The notes under the pieces are model-generated. The model searched no databases, was not told where the DNA came from, and saw only the letters and a list, made by a program, of their open reading frames with translations. Below, in pieces: positions 10,686 through 16,806 of a DNA stretch of 40,469 bases. The position numbers were made by a program, and so were the translations under genes. Source of the DNA: an uncultured Eubacteriales bacterium (GTDB lineage: Bacteria > Bacillota > Clostridia > TANB77 > CAG-508). The stretch spans positions 1 to 40,469 of the forward strand of contig CASFHP010000012.1 of NCBI GenBank assembly GCA_949294555.1, given 5' to 3'. The number at the start of each line of letters is the position of its first letter. Position 1 is the stretch's first letter.

Positions 10686-10803
10686 TTGCGACGGCGATGG
10701 CTCTAATTATCCGGCTTACGCTCGCGACAGCCTTGATCCTTCTAACAGCGACAGCGTCATTGGTTTTCGCCCAGCTTTGTACTTGAGTCATGCTGAAAGC
10801 TAA
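10681..10803 (+). pseudogene. Out-of-frame 3' tail of the prepilin-like gene; likely DGR variable region
   Basis: Read from 10681, the codons continue the upstream gene: GSCDGDGSNYPAYARD, then SLDPSNSDS, then VIGFRPALYLSHAES and TAA at 10801-10803. This is the expected end of an FGE/C-lectin DGR target. The extra base is c10680: reading CGT GGT GGT AGT would give the canonical RGGS. Of the first 30 codons, 29 end in C or T, and 54 of the 100 bases 10681-10780 are G or C, both very unlike the A-ending, AT-rich neighbours. Adenine-directed mutagenesis of NNY-type template codons produces this signature. No template copy is visible in the window. Confidence 0.7.
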
Positions 10804-10861
10804 AGCCGTAAACCTGCTAAAAGTAGCAAACTATATTTAGAGGTAAATATTTAATTATAAG

Positions 10862-10885
10862 TCTTAACGACTTTAGACGTTAAGA
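10862..10885 (+). other. Hairpin downstream of the candidate variable region
   Basis: TCTTAACG (10862-10869) and CGTTAAGA (10878-10885) form a perfect 8-bp stem with an 8-nt loop, about 60 bp after the tail. Some DGR target genes carry a short cruciform downstream of the variable region that helps target recognition. Place and stem length fit; the loop is longer than in the well-known case. Confidence 0.45.
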
Positions 10886-10964
10886 AGGAAATTTTTTCAA
10901 ATTTAACAAAATGCGTTTGAAAAACGGATTTTGATTAATTGGAAAAAATTTCTACTAACGTGGC

Positions 10965-10993
10965 GTTTTTTGTGCTTTTCAAGCACAAAAAAC
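10965..10993 (+). terminator. Strong hairpin, probable terminator of the prepilin-like transcript
   Basis: A perfect 13-bp stem (10965-10977 with 10981-10993) has a 3-nt loop and A/T-rich outer pairs. The 3' side lacks a clean T tract in the + direction, so it may instead act as an RNA stability structure. The next gene starts 37 bp later. Confidence 0.5.
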
Positions 10994-11029
10994 TGTCACA
11001 AAAAATTTATAGAAAAGTGGTGAACATAA

Positions 11030-11377
11030 ATGGGATTTTGTGAAATGATGAAAATTTTACAAAAAAGAGAAAAAGGAAAAATTATTATATGCAATTTAGG
11101 AAGTTTCTATGTAGCAATTGGTAAAGATGCAATTATACTAAACAATTTAATAGGTTTAAAAATAAATTGTATCAAACCAGAAATATGCAAAGTAGGATTT
11201 CCAATTAGTTCATTAGAAAAATATACCAATTTACTCGTAGAAAAAAGATATAGTTTTATAGTATATTACTTTGACCAAGAAAAAGAAGAATTAAACATAT
11301 TTGAAAGTTATGAGGGAAAAAATAAAAATACTTTAGAAATTGAAAATATGAATTGTCGTAGAAGTATTAGATATTAA
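11030..11377 (+). CDS. MutS domain-I-like small protein, possible DGR accessory factor
   Basis: The 115-aa protein resembles only the N-terminal mismatch-recognition domain of MutS: MMKILQKREKGKIIICNLGSFYVAIGKDA parallels the MutS segment holding the F-x-E-like motif, and VGFPISSLEKYTNLLVEKRYSFIVYYFDQ parallels the end of that domain. There is no clamp or ATPase domain, and Tyr-Val replaces the usual Tyr-Glu after Phe, so mismatch reading in the classical way is doubtful. From memory, small MutS-like proteins accompany some Firmicute DGRs, and the position directly behind a candidate variable region fits. The ribosome site is weak (GTGGTG before ATG 11030). The C-terminus (NCRRSIRY) looks abrupt and may be truncated. 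Confidence 0.6.
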   Translation: MGFCEMMKILQKREKGKIIICNLGSFYVAIGKDAIILNNLIGLKINCIKPEICKVGFPISSLEKYTNLLVEKRYSFIVYYFDQEKEELNIFESYEGKNKNTLEIENMNCRRSIRY

Positions 11378-11558
11378 AGGGATTTATTCCTTCCGTAAAA
11401 GGTAAAAATGTATCAGTAAAATATGTATTAGTAGAATTAATATAATTTGAATATACATATTTTATGACTTTAAATTTATATATTATGTTTTTTTATTTTA
11501 TGTTTAAAGATAGAATTATTTTATAGAAATAAAAATTAAAGTAAATAAGGAAAGAAAA

Positions 11559-11816
11559 ATGAATATATGTTTTTTTATGGGAAAAATAGTAAGTGATATA
11601 AATTTTAAATTTATAATTAATGATAAACAAAATATTTCAATTGCAATATTTGAAATAGAATTAAATAATAAGAGTAAAATAACAGTTATAGGATATAACG
11701 AAATGGCAGATTTTTGTTATAGTAGATTAAAGAAAAATGATAATATTGCATTTCAAGGTTATCTATGTAGTGAAATAAAAGCTATTGCTATGACATTTTA
11801 TATTTTTATTTGTTGA
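11559..11816 (+). CDS. SSB-like OB-fold protein, short or truncated (85 aa)
   Basis: MNICFFMGKIVSD, then IAIFEIELNNK, then ITVIGYNEMADFCYSRLKKNDNIAFQGYL follows the beta-strand pattern of small single-stranded-DNA-binding OB folds (start MNxxxxxGxI, later VxxxxxxAxxCxxxLKKxDxIxxxGxL). It then ends in SEIKAIAMTFYIFIC, where the family normally has one more strand and an acidic tail, so it is short. AAGGAAAG lies before ATG 11559. It lies in the mobile-looking island. A role with DGR cDNA or mobile-element DNA is only a guess; loss of function by truncation is equally possible. Confidence 0.5.
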   Translation: MNICFFMGKIVSDINFKFIINDKQNISIAIFEIELNNKSKITVIGYNEMADFCYSRLKKNDNIAFQGYLCSEIKAIAMTFYIFIC

Positions 11817-11863
11817 AAAAAAGAAAATAATGTTATAAACTATATAAAGAATGGAGGAAGAAA

Positions 11864-12052
11864 ATGAAAATAAAGTGTTTAATTTGTAACGATATACTTG
11901 ATTCAGCCACTTCTCACGGTTTTATAGAATGCAAATGTGGTGTTTGTCATATTGATAATATTGGAAATAATCTCACTCGTATTGGTGGAGATTTTACCAA
12001 AATTGTTACTCTAAAAGAAGATGGAACAGAAGAAAAATTATTTTCAAAATGA
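11864..12052 (+). CDS. Small zinc-ribbon protein (62 aa, DUF7695-like)
   Basis: Four cysteines in two pairs (CLIC at residues 5-8, CKCG and following CHID near residues 25-31) suggest a zinc ribbon. The layout MKIxCxxC, SHGFIECKCG, then a short basic/aromatic stretch and an acidic tail resembles small proteins annotated DUF7695, common in Clostridia and their mobile elements. Function is unknown. A good ribosome site (GGAGG, 11852-11856) precedes ATG 11864. The stop overlaps the region just before the strong promoter at 12054. Confidence 0.65.
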   Translation: MKIKCLICNDILDSATSHGFIECKCGVCHIDNIGNNLTRIGGDFTKIVTLKEDGTEEKLFSK

Positions 12053-12053
12053 T

Positions 12054-12082
12054 TTGACAAATAAAAAAAATAATGCTATACT
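12054..12082 (+). promoter_or_regulatory. Near-consensus promoter of the candidate antitoxin RNA
   Basis: TTGACA (12054-12059), 17 bp, TATACT (12077-12082). Predicted start is about 12089. No start codon with a ribosome site follows before a terminator at 12126-12155, so the product should be a short RNA. Confidence 0.85.
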
Positions 12083-12088
12083 AATAAT

Positions 12089-12155
12089 AGCTTAAGTGAA
12101 TGTAGCCGTTCATTGAGCAACACTTGATATGTGGTAGTGACACATATCTTTTTTT
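12089..12155 (+). ncRNA. Candidate type I antitoxin RNA (RNA II-like, about 67 nt)
   Basis: The RNA has two stem-loops. The 5' one pairs AAGTG (12094-12098) with CACTT (12121-12125) and AATG with CATT, exposing TAGCCGTT in its loop (12103-12110). The 3' one is a terminator, GATATGTG/CACATATC with loop GTAGTGA and seven Ts. TAGCCGTTCATT (12103-12114) and GCAACAC (12117-12123) are exact copies of sequence at 12290-12301 and 12307-12313, so this RNA is complementary in trans to the start-codon and post-Shine-Dalgarno region of the divergent-strand toxin mRNA. The loop GTAGTGA is also complementary to the toxin terminator loop. This mirrors the par/Fst RNA II design. The exact ends are inferred. 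Confidence 0.75.
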
Positions 12156-12169
12156 ATGCATAAAATAAA

Positions 12170-12192
12170 CAGAGCAGGTAGTGACTGCTCTG
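12170..12192 (-). terminator. Terminator of the toxin mRNA
   Basis: On the minus strand, CAGAGCAG pairs with CTGCTCTG around loop TCACTAC, followed by TTTATTTTA. The loop (12178-12184) is the exact complement of the antitoxin terminator loop at 12134-12140, so a 7-bp loop-loop contact is possible between the two RNAs. Confidence 0.82.
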
Positions 12193-12201
12193 AACTGAAA
12201 A

Positions 12202-12300
12202 TCAGTTTTTATCTGTGTTGTTTTTCTTATATGTATTCAATTCTTCTTGCAATTTTTCAATTTTCTGAAGAAGAATCCATATAAGCATATAGCCGTTCAT
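12202..12300 (-). CDS. Candidate type I toxin peptide (32 aa)
   Basis: ATG at 12300-12298 is preceded by AAGGAGG (12319-12313) with 12 nt spacing. The peptide starts MNGYMLIWILLQKIEKLQEE and ends in a charged tail, NNTDKN. The N-terminus is hydrophobic (YMLIWILL) and continues into an amphipathic helix, unlike the longer membrane helix of Fst, so mode of action is open. The length is close to the 33 aa of Fst. It has its own promoter and terminator, and its start codon region is matched by the opposing small RNA. An alternative is a small regulatory or leader peptide; without the RNA pairing I would rate it much lower. Confidence 0.68.
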   Translation of the reverse strand: MNGYMLIWILLQKIEKLQEELNTYKKNNTDKN

Positions 12301-12353
12301 TCTGTTGCAACACCTCCTTCCCTAAAGATTTCCTTTACGAAAAGGATGTTTTT

Positions 12354-12382
12354 ATTATACTTTATTTTCTAATATTTTACAA
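12354..12382 (-). promoter_or_regulatory. Promoter of the candidate toxin mRNA
   Basis: On the minus strand TTGTAA (12382-12377), 17 bp, TATAAT (12359-12354). Predicted start is about 12347, giving a leader of roughly 47 nt. The leader contains a small hairpin (CCTTT/AAAGG, 12332-12345) just upstream of the ribosome site. Confidence 0.8.
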
Positions 12383-12499
12383 TAAAAATCAAAATATTTG
12401 TAAATTTTCGTGTCTTACAATTCGGTCTAATACTGCAAAACATATACTTGTTAAATTTTTATTACTTTGAAGCTTATTACGACAAGGAGGACTATCAAA

Positions 12500-12706
12500 A
12501 TGGGTACTATTAAAGAAAACTACCAAATGATGTTTACTACATACCCTGATTTAGTAAACATTCAAGAATTAAAACAAATGCTTGGAATTAGTGTAAATCT
12601 TGCATATAGATTAGTAAGAACTAATACTATTCCATCAATTAAAGTAGGTAGAGAATATAAAATACCAAAAAGAAATGTTATAGCATATTTAACAAATCAA
12701 AATTAA
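12500..12706 (+). CDS. Excisionase-family DNA-binding protein
   Basis: This 68-aa protein is a MerR-type winged helix of the excisionase class. YPDLVNIQELKQMLGISVNLAYRLVRTNTIPSIKVGREYKIPKRNVIAYL has the helix-turn-helix, the IPSIKVGREYxIPK wing and a final helix. Such proteins direct integrase toward excision of integrative elements. AAGGAGG at 12484-12490 sets ATG 12500 as start; an in-frame TTG at 12467 is not supported. An integrase fragment follows within 5 bp, the usual xis-int order, so this is the left-over control end of an integrative element. Confidence 0.85.
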   Translation: MGTIKENYQMMFTTYPDLVNIQELKQMLGISVNLAYRLVRTNTIPSIKVGREYKIPKRNVIAYLTNQN

Positions 12707-12710
12707 GCCA

Positions 12711-13016
12711 TTGTCATTTACAAAATCGAATGGAAAACTAATTATAAGAGATAATACTAAAACCAAATCTAGCAAAAGATCTTTACCATTAGAACCTATT
12801 GTAAAATCTTTCTTGCTTGAATTAAAAGAAAAACAAGAAAAAAATAAGGAACTATGTGGAGATAGTTACAATCAAGAATATTTAGAATATATATGTGTTG
12901 ATAATTGTGGTAATCTCATAAGACCAGACTATGTAACAGAAACTTTCTTAAAATTGTTGAAAAAGAAAAAACTAAAGATTATTCGTAATTCCACACATCT
13001 CTATATAAAAAAATAA
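12711..13016 (+). pseudogene. Tyrosine integrase fragment
   Basis: This is the central part of a tyrosine recombinase catalytic domain of Tn916/phage integrase type: TKTKSSKRSLPLEPIV, then LLELKEKQEKNK, then YICVDNCGNLIRPDYVTETFLKLL. The N-terminal arm-binding and core-binding domains and the first catalytic Arg are missing, and there is no ATG start. At the end the expected IRFHDLRHS is replaced by IRNSTHLYIKK. A two-base shift recovers FH at that spot, pointing to frameshift and truncation. The catalytic HxxR and Tyr are absent, so it cannot be active. It abuts the tRNA-Phe 3' end, a typical integration site. Confidence 0.82.
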
Positions 13017-13043
13017 AAGTAGTATTTTGTTAAATACTACTTT
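13016..13043 (-). terminator. Terminator of the tRNA operon
   Basis: A perfect 12-bp stem (13016-13027 with 13032-13043) with a 4-nt loop is followed on the minus strand by a T-rich tract ending in seven Ts (plus-strand A run near 13007-13013). It lies directly after tRNA-Phe. Confidence 0.82.
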
Positions 13044-13044
13044 C

Positions 13045-13120
<76 letters not shown>

Positions 13121-13163
13121 AAATATAGTTAAAAATAAAAAAGCCATTTCTTAAAAATAAAAA

Positions 13164-13240
13164 TGGCGACCTGGAACGGGCTCGAACCGTCGACCTCTAG
13201 CGTGACAGGCTAGCGTTCTAACCAACTGAACTACCAGGCC
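13164..13240 (-). tRNA. tRNA-Asp (GTC)
   Basis: The acceptor GGCCTGG pairs with CCAGGTC (one G-T). The D-arm is TAGTTCAGTTGGTTAGA, the anticodon loop CTGTCAC gives GTC, and the T-loop is GGTTCGAGCC. The discriminator is G, as expected for Asp, and CCA is encoded. Confidence 0.97.
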
Positions 13241-13249
13241 GTAAAAAAA

Positions 13250-13325
13250 TGGTGGTCGCTATAGGGCTCGAACCTATGACCCCCTGCTTGTAAGGCAGAT
13301 GCTCTCCCAGCTGAGCTAAGCGACC
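13250..13325 (-). tRNA. tRNA-Val (TAC)
   Basis: The acceptor GGTCGCT pairs with AGCGACC. The D-arm is AGCTCAGCTGGGAGAGC, the anticodon loop CTTACAA gives TAC, and the T-loop is GGTTCGAGCC. Discriminator A and CCA are encoded. It is the first gene of the tRNA operon. Confidence 0.97.
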
Positions 13326-13345
13326 ATGTCCTTTCGACGAAATCT

Positions 13346-13374
13346 AGTATACAAAATTTTTAATAAGTTGTCAA
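13346..13374 (-). promoter_or_regulatory. Consensus promoter of the tRNA operon
   Basis: On the minus strand TTGACA (13374-13369), exactly 17 bp, TATACT (13351-13346). Its strength fits stable RNA genes. Confidence 0.9.
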
Positions 13375-13582
13375 TACATTTTTAGAAAAAAATTAAAAAA
13401 ATTTTAGAAAAATTTTAAATAAATCCTAAAAAAGCCAGAATTATAGTACTTTCAATAGTATTTTTAAAAGTAAAAATTTAAAAATAGAAACAGTAACACA
13501 AATCCATAAAAAACATATTATATATCATACAGAAGAAAGAAAAAAAGAAACATATTTCTTTTAACGGAAGGAGGTCTAGACT

Positions 13583-13699
13583 ATGCCAGAGAACAGAGGA
13601 TGTGGAGGATTTGGATTTGGTGATGATTGCTGCTGGATTATAATCCTTATATTATTAATATGCTGTTGTTGCGGAGGTAACAGAGGAGGATGTTGCTAA
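13583..13699 (+). CDS. Cysteine- and glycine-rich membrane peptide (38 aa)
   Basis: ATG 13583 follows a strong AAGGAGGT (13568-13575), and a bulged hairpin terminator follows the stop. The peptide is MPENRGCGGFGFGDD, then CCWIIILILLICCCC, then GGNRGGCC: a short hydrophobic helix flanked by cysteine clusters and glycine-rich ends, with nine Cys in 38 residues. Similar tiny Gly/Cys-rich peptides with one hydrophobic segment occur in sporulating Bacillota (YjcZ-like sporulation proteins), but this match is by style, not by a defined motif. Possible roles are membrane insertion, metal binding or spore coat; none is shown here. Confidence 0.7.
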   Translation: MPENRGCGGFGFGDDCCWIIILILLICCCCGGNRGGCC

Positions 13700-13716
13700 T
13701 CCTTTAGAGTTACCAT

Positions 13717-13750
13717 TAAAAAGGAGAAGTGGTTTACACTTCTCTTTTAA
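13717..13750 (+). terminator. Terminator of the Cys-rich peptide gene
   Basis: AAAAGGAGAAGTG pairs with CACTTCTCTTTT with one bulged G around a GTTTA loop, and the 3' arm ends in T-rich sequence. Confidence 0.75.
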
Positions 13751-13759
13751 CTATTATTT

Positions 13760-13945
13760 GTCCAATTGAGGACGTGATGACTTTGGGGACGGAGGAGCGA
13801 TGATTTTGGGGACGGAGCAAAAAATCATCATTTTACTTCCTAAAAAGTTTTAAATGAAACTATTCTTTATAAAACGATGATTTTTTGCTCCGTCCCCAAA
13901 ATCATCGCTCCTCCGTCCCCAAAGTCATCACGTCCTCAATTGGAC
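13760..13945. repeat. GGGGACGG palindrome, copy 2, perfect 70-bp arms
   Basis: Arms at 13760-13829 and 13876-13945 are perfect reverse complements over 70 bp around a 46-nt loop (five further pairs form after one mismatch). Each arm holds two GGGGACGGAG boxes. Smaller inverted repeats flank them: GATGATTT and AAATCATC around the inner box, and GTCC-AATTGA-GGAC at the outer end. The right arm stops one base before the stop codon of the convergent acyl-CoA synthetase gene, so it may serve as that gene's 3' end structure. Confidence 0.96.
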
Positions 13946-13946
13946 A

Positions 13947-15704
13947 TTACTTTTTATTTTCATCATATTTCATATTTTCGCCATAGCGTTTTACTTTTTG
14001 TGTTGTTGTTTTTTCAAATTCTTTATCTCTAATAATAAATCCCTTAATGTGTTTATAATTTGGCAATTTACTGTTTACATTAGAAACAACATCAGAAATG
14101 ATTTTCTTGATTTCTGCTTTTGTTGGTACGCTACCTTTTAAATATTCAGAAATTGCTTCTAAATCTGGATATATTTGTGCTTTTACATAGGTTTCGTCAT
14201 CGTCTTCTTCTTGGATACCTTGTACCAAAGCTTCAGAAATTAGAGGATTGTCATTTAAGTAATATTCTACTTCTTCTGGATAAATGTTTTTACCATTTTT
14301 CGTTACGATTACACTTTTACATCTACCTGTAATATATAGATAGCCATCTTTATCGATTTTTCCTAAATCTCCTGTATGGAACCAGCCATCTTTCATAACG
14401 TTAGCAGTTGCTTCTGGATTATTGTAATAGCCTAGCATAACATTAGGTCCTTTTACGATGATTTCGCCGATTCCGTCACTGTTTGGAGAGTCAATTTTGT
14501 ATTCGACATTTGGGATTGGAAGTCCTGCTGCATCATCTTTTTGGAAGAAGTCTGTATTTCCTGCAACCAAAGGGGAACATTCTGTTAGTCCATAACCTTG
14601 TAATGTGTTTAAGTTTAGTTTTCTGAAATCAGATAGGATATCTGGGTTTGCGGCAGCTGCTCCTACGATAAATACACGTAATCGTCCGCCTAATGTGTTT
14701 TTTACTTTTGTTTTTACAATTTTTTTCATAATGAAAGGTAGATTATCAAAAGGATTGTCATCTTGATTTTCTTTTCTATATTTTTCTGGTAATGACTTAT
14801 TCATACTTCTAACAATGGTTCTATGCATTTTTTCTAAAAGCAATGGAACACATAGGATAACAGATGGATGAAATTCTGCCATGTTTTTTGCAATATATCG
14901 TAATCCTTCACAATGTGCAATGCTAGCACCACTGTATATTGGTAGTAAAAATCCTAATGTACATTCATATGTATGATGTAAAGGCAAAACAGAGAAGAAT
15001 AAATCACTTCTTTTTACTTTTACAATTCCATATGTTGAAAGAATGTTGGAACAGATATTTCTTTGTGATAAACAAACCCCTTTAGCATTTCCAGTTGTTC
15101 CAGATGTAAATAATAAAATACGTAATTCGTCTGGGTCAACTGTGATATTGTCAAAATCATGAAATCCATTTAAGTAGGTATCTTTTCCAATGGTTTTGAT
15201 TGTGTCAAAATGCAAGATAGAAGGATTAGAAGTTGTTAGTTTATCAAAAGAAACAAAAGCAGTTTCCTTATTATTCAATTTAGCTATATTTTCTATTACA
15301 GAAGAAAGATTTTTTAAATCTCCTAAGATACAAACAGCTTCTGCAACATTCATAAAATTAATCACATCATCTACATGTAGCTCTTTATCAATAGGAACGA
15401 CAATACCGACAATAGAAGCAGCCATATAGGAAACACACCATTTATAACTATTTTTTCCAATAACTGCAATTCTTTTATTTAAAAATCCACGTTTAATTAA
15501 ATCTGTACCTAAATACACAACATCATTTTTAAATTCTTCATAGGTAACAGAAACAATGTTTCCATTTTCATCTTTCATTTTAAAAGCAGTTCTGGTTTTA
15601 TAATTTTCACTAGAATTATATAACATATCTTTAAAATTAGTAACTTCTTTTGTTTTATGATATTTTTCTTTTAATTGTTCAGCAATTGAAACATCTTTTT
15701 TCAT
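13947..15704 (-). CDS. AMP-forming long-chain acyl-CoA synthetase (ANL family)
   Basis: This enzyme class activates a carboxylic acid, usually a fatty acid, with ATP and then CoA. The 585-aa protein has the ANL motifs: P-loop LLFTSGTTGNAKGV (about residue 202), GYGLTECSP, GWFHTGDLGKIDKDGYLYITGR hinge region and NGKNIYPEEVE. The C-terminal KTTTQKVKR contains the likely catalytic Lys. Length and motif spacing match FadD-like enzymes, although the acid used cannot be read from sequence. The ribosome site is weak (AAGG with longer spacing). It stands alone on the minus strand; its 3' end abuts palindrome copy 2. Confidence 0.9.
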   Translation of the reverse strand: MKKDVSIAEQLKEKYHKTKEVTNFKDMLYNSSENYKTRTAFKMKDENGNIVSVTYEEFKNDVVYLGTDLIKRGFLNKRIAVIGKNSYKWCVSYMAASIVGIVVPIDKELHVDDVINFMNVAEAVCILGDLKNLSSVIENIAKLNNKETAFVSFDKLTTSNPSILHFDTIKTIGKDTYLNGFHDFDNITVDPDELRILLFTSGTTGNAKGVCLSQRNICSNILSTYGIVKVKRSDLFFSVLPLHHTYECTLGFLLPIYSGASIAHCEGLRYIAKNMAEFHPSVILCVPLLLEKMHRTIVRSMNKSLPEKYRKENQDDNPFDNLPFIMKKIVKTKVKNTLGGRLRVFIVGAAAANPDILSDFRKLNLNTLQGYGLTECSPLVAGNTDFFQKDDAAGLPIPNVEYKIDSPNSDGIGEIIVKGPNVMLGYYNNPEATANVMKDGWFHTGDLGKIDKDGYLYITGRCKSVIVTKNGKNIYPEEVEYYLNDNPLISEALVQGIQEEDDDETYVKAQIYPDLEAISEYLKGSVPTKAEIKKIISDVVSNVNSKLPNYKHIKGFIIRDKEFEKTTTQKVKRYGENMKYDENKK

Positions 15705-15802
15705 AATCTTTCAACCTTACAAATAAATTTAGGTTTTTAATTTGGTTTTACCTATAAACCTGTTTCTACTATTTTTGAAAATAGTATAAGATGACTTCAT
15801 AA

Positions 15803-16645
15803 CTAACGATATCGATAAAACGGATAATTCGTATCTTTTCTAACAGTCAAATTTCCATCCAATATAGAACCATCATTTGAGGTAAGCGGAATATCGATAG
15901 ACACAGTCGTTTTAAAATCTTGATCCAAATTATTTGTTATCAAAATATCAAAAGAAAGTGAGCATTGGATATCTTCTAAATTCACATTACATTTTTGCAA
16001 TAAAGAACCATCATATGTGATAGGGGAAGAGATATCGGTAATGGTATAATCTGACTTTATATTAGAATTCACATAACTAAATGTCAAAGGATTTGCTAAG
16101 TTATTATATAAAGTTGGTGTACTTAAATCTGCTTCATCACTAGAAGATACGGTAAATTCAAAAGAATCTGCAATCAAATTATCTTCTACAATATCACTTT
16201 TGGCAAAGTCATTGATACTCTTAAAATATAATTTTGGTTCTCCTAAATTTGGCGTATTGGTAAATTGGATATTTTCTATGGTTACTTTTTTTAGTGTGTT
16301 TTCTAAAGTATCTTCATCTGCAGTGTTTTTGATAAATACAGCAATATCTGTGTATTGATATAAATTTTGAATTGTAAAATTATTGGCTGTATTTGTTTTG
16401 TAACCAGCGTCAGCACTACTAAATAGTGTGATCGAATCTACTGTAAAAATCGTAGATTGGTTTTTGTCGACAAAGCCTAAAATATCATTTTCAAAATTTT
16501 TCTTTAATATGTATTTTTGAAATACGAGAAAAGCTAAAATAATGACTACAATCAATAAAATAATGGTTATAATTGTTAAAAGGATTTTTGCTTTCTTCGT
16601 ATTTTCTTTTTTTACATTTTCTTTTATCATTTTTTCTTTTTTCAT
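15803..16645 (-). CDS. Membrane-anchored extracytoplasmic protein of unknown function (280 aa)
   Basis: A basic N-terminus is followed by one strong hydrophobic helix (ILLTIITIILLIVVIILAFLVF, about residues 21-42). The rest is soluble, Asn/Thr/Asp-rich and of beta-type composition (for example FTVDSITLFSSAD, LTFSYVNSNIKSDYTITDI), so it is probably displayed outside the membrane. There is no catalytic motif or sortase signal. AAAGGA lies 11 bp before the ATG. It is divergent from the GH73 hydrolase gene, with back-to-back promoters between, which hints at a cell-envelope role. Family not recognised. Confidence 0.8.
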   Translation of the reverse strand: MKKEKMIKENVKKENTKKAKILLTIITIILLIVVIILAFLVFQKYILKKNFENDILGFVDKNQSTIFTVDSITLFSSADAGYKTNTANNFTIQNLYQYTDIAVFIKNTADEDTLENTLKKVTIENIQFTNTPNLGEPKLYFKSINDFAKSDIVEDNLIADSFEFTVSSSDEADLSTPTLYNNLANPLTFSYVNSNIKSDYTITDISSPITYDGSLLQKCNVNLEDIQCSLSFDILITNNLDQDFKTTVSIDIPLTSNDGSILDGNLTVRKDTNYPFYRYR

Positions 16646-16696
16646 TAGATTTAAATCCTTTCTAAATCATTATATAAAGTAAAAATTAACACTTAT

Positions 16697-16725
16697 ATAA
16701 TAGTATAAAAATTAAAGAAAATCAA
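16697..16725 (-). promoter_or_regulatory. Promoter of the membrane-anchored protein gene
   Basis: On the minus strand TTGATT (16725-16720), 17 bp, TATTAT (16702-16697). Confidence 0.6.
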
Positions 16726-16761
16726 TAGTAAAAAAGCACAGAAATTTTCCAAATTTTTAAA

Positions 16762-16790
16762 TTGACAAAAAAAGACACAAAGGTTAAAAT
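16762..16790 (+). promoter_or_regulatory. Promoter of the GH73 hydrolase gene
   Basis: TTGACA (16762-16767), 17 bp, TAAAAT (16785-16790). The predicted transcript starts near 16797, leaving a leader of only about 10 nt before ATG 16807, and it excludes ATG 16792 as the start. Confidence 0.78.
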
Positions 16791-16806
16791 AATGATAGGT
16801 GATTTT

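Noticed and set aside
10802..11029. DGR template repeat or Avd gene
   Set aside because: No sequence resembling the variable region with extra adenines and no four-helix protein frame was found here or elsewhere in the window.
11378..11558. Short open frame after the MutS-like gene (GFIPSVKGKNVSVKYVLVELI)
   Set aside because: It has no start codon or ribosome site and no recognisable similarity. It may be the remains of a deleted gene but cannot be supported.
13760..13945. Palindrome copy 2 as a retron or other noncoding RNA operon
   Set aside because: No reverse transcriptase is near, and its modules recur at 6758 and 40257 in unrelated contexts, which fits a repeat family better.
16762..16806. 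TTG 16762 or ATG 16792 as the GH73 hydrolase start
   Set aside because: TTGACA at 16762 is the -35 box of a consensus promoter, and 16792 lies before the predicted transcript start near 16797.
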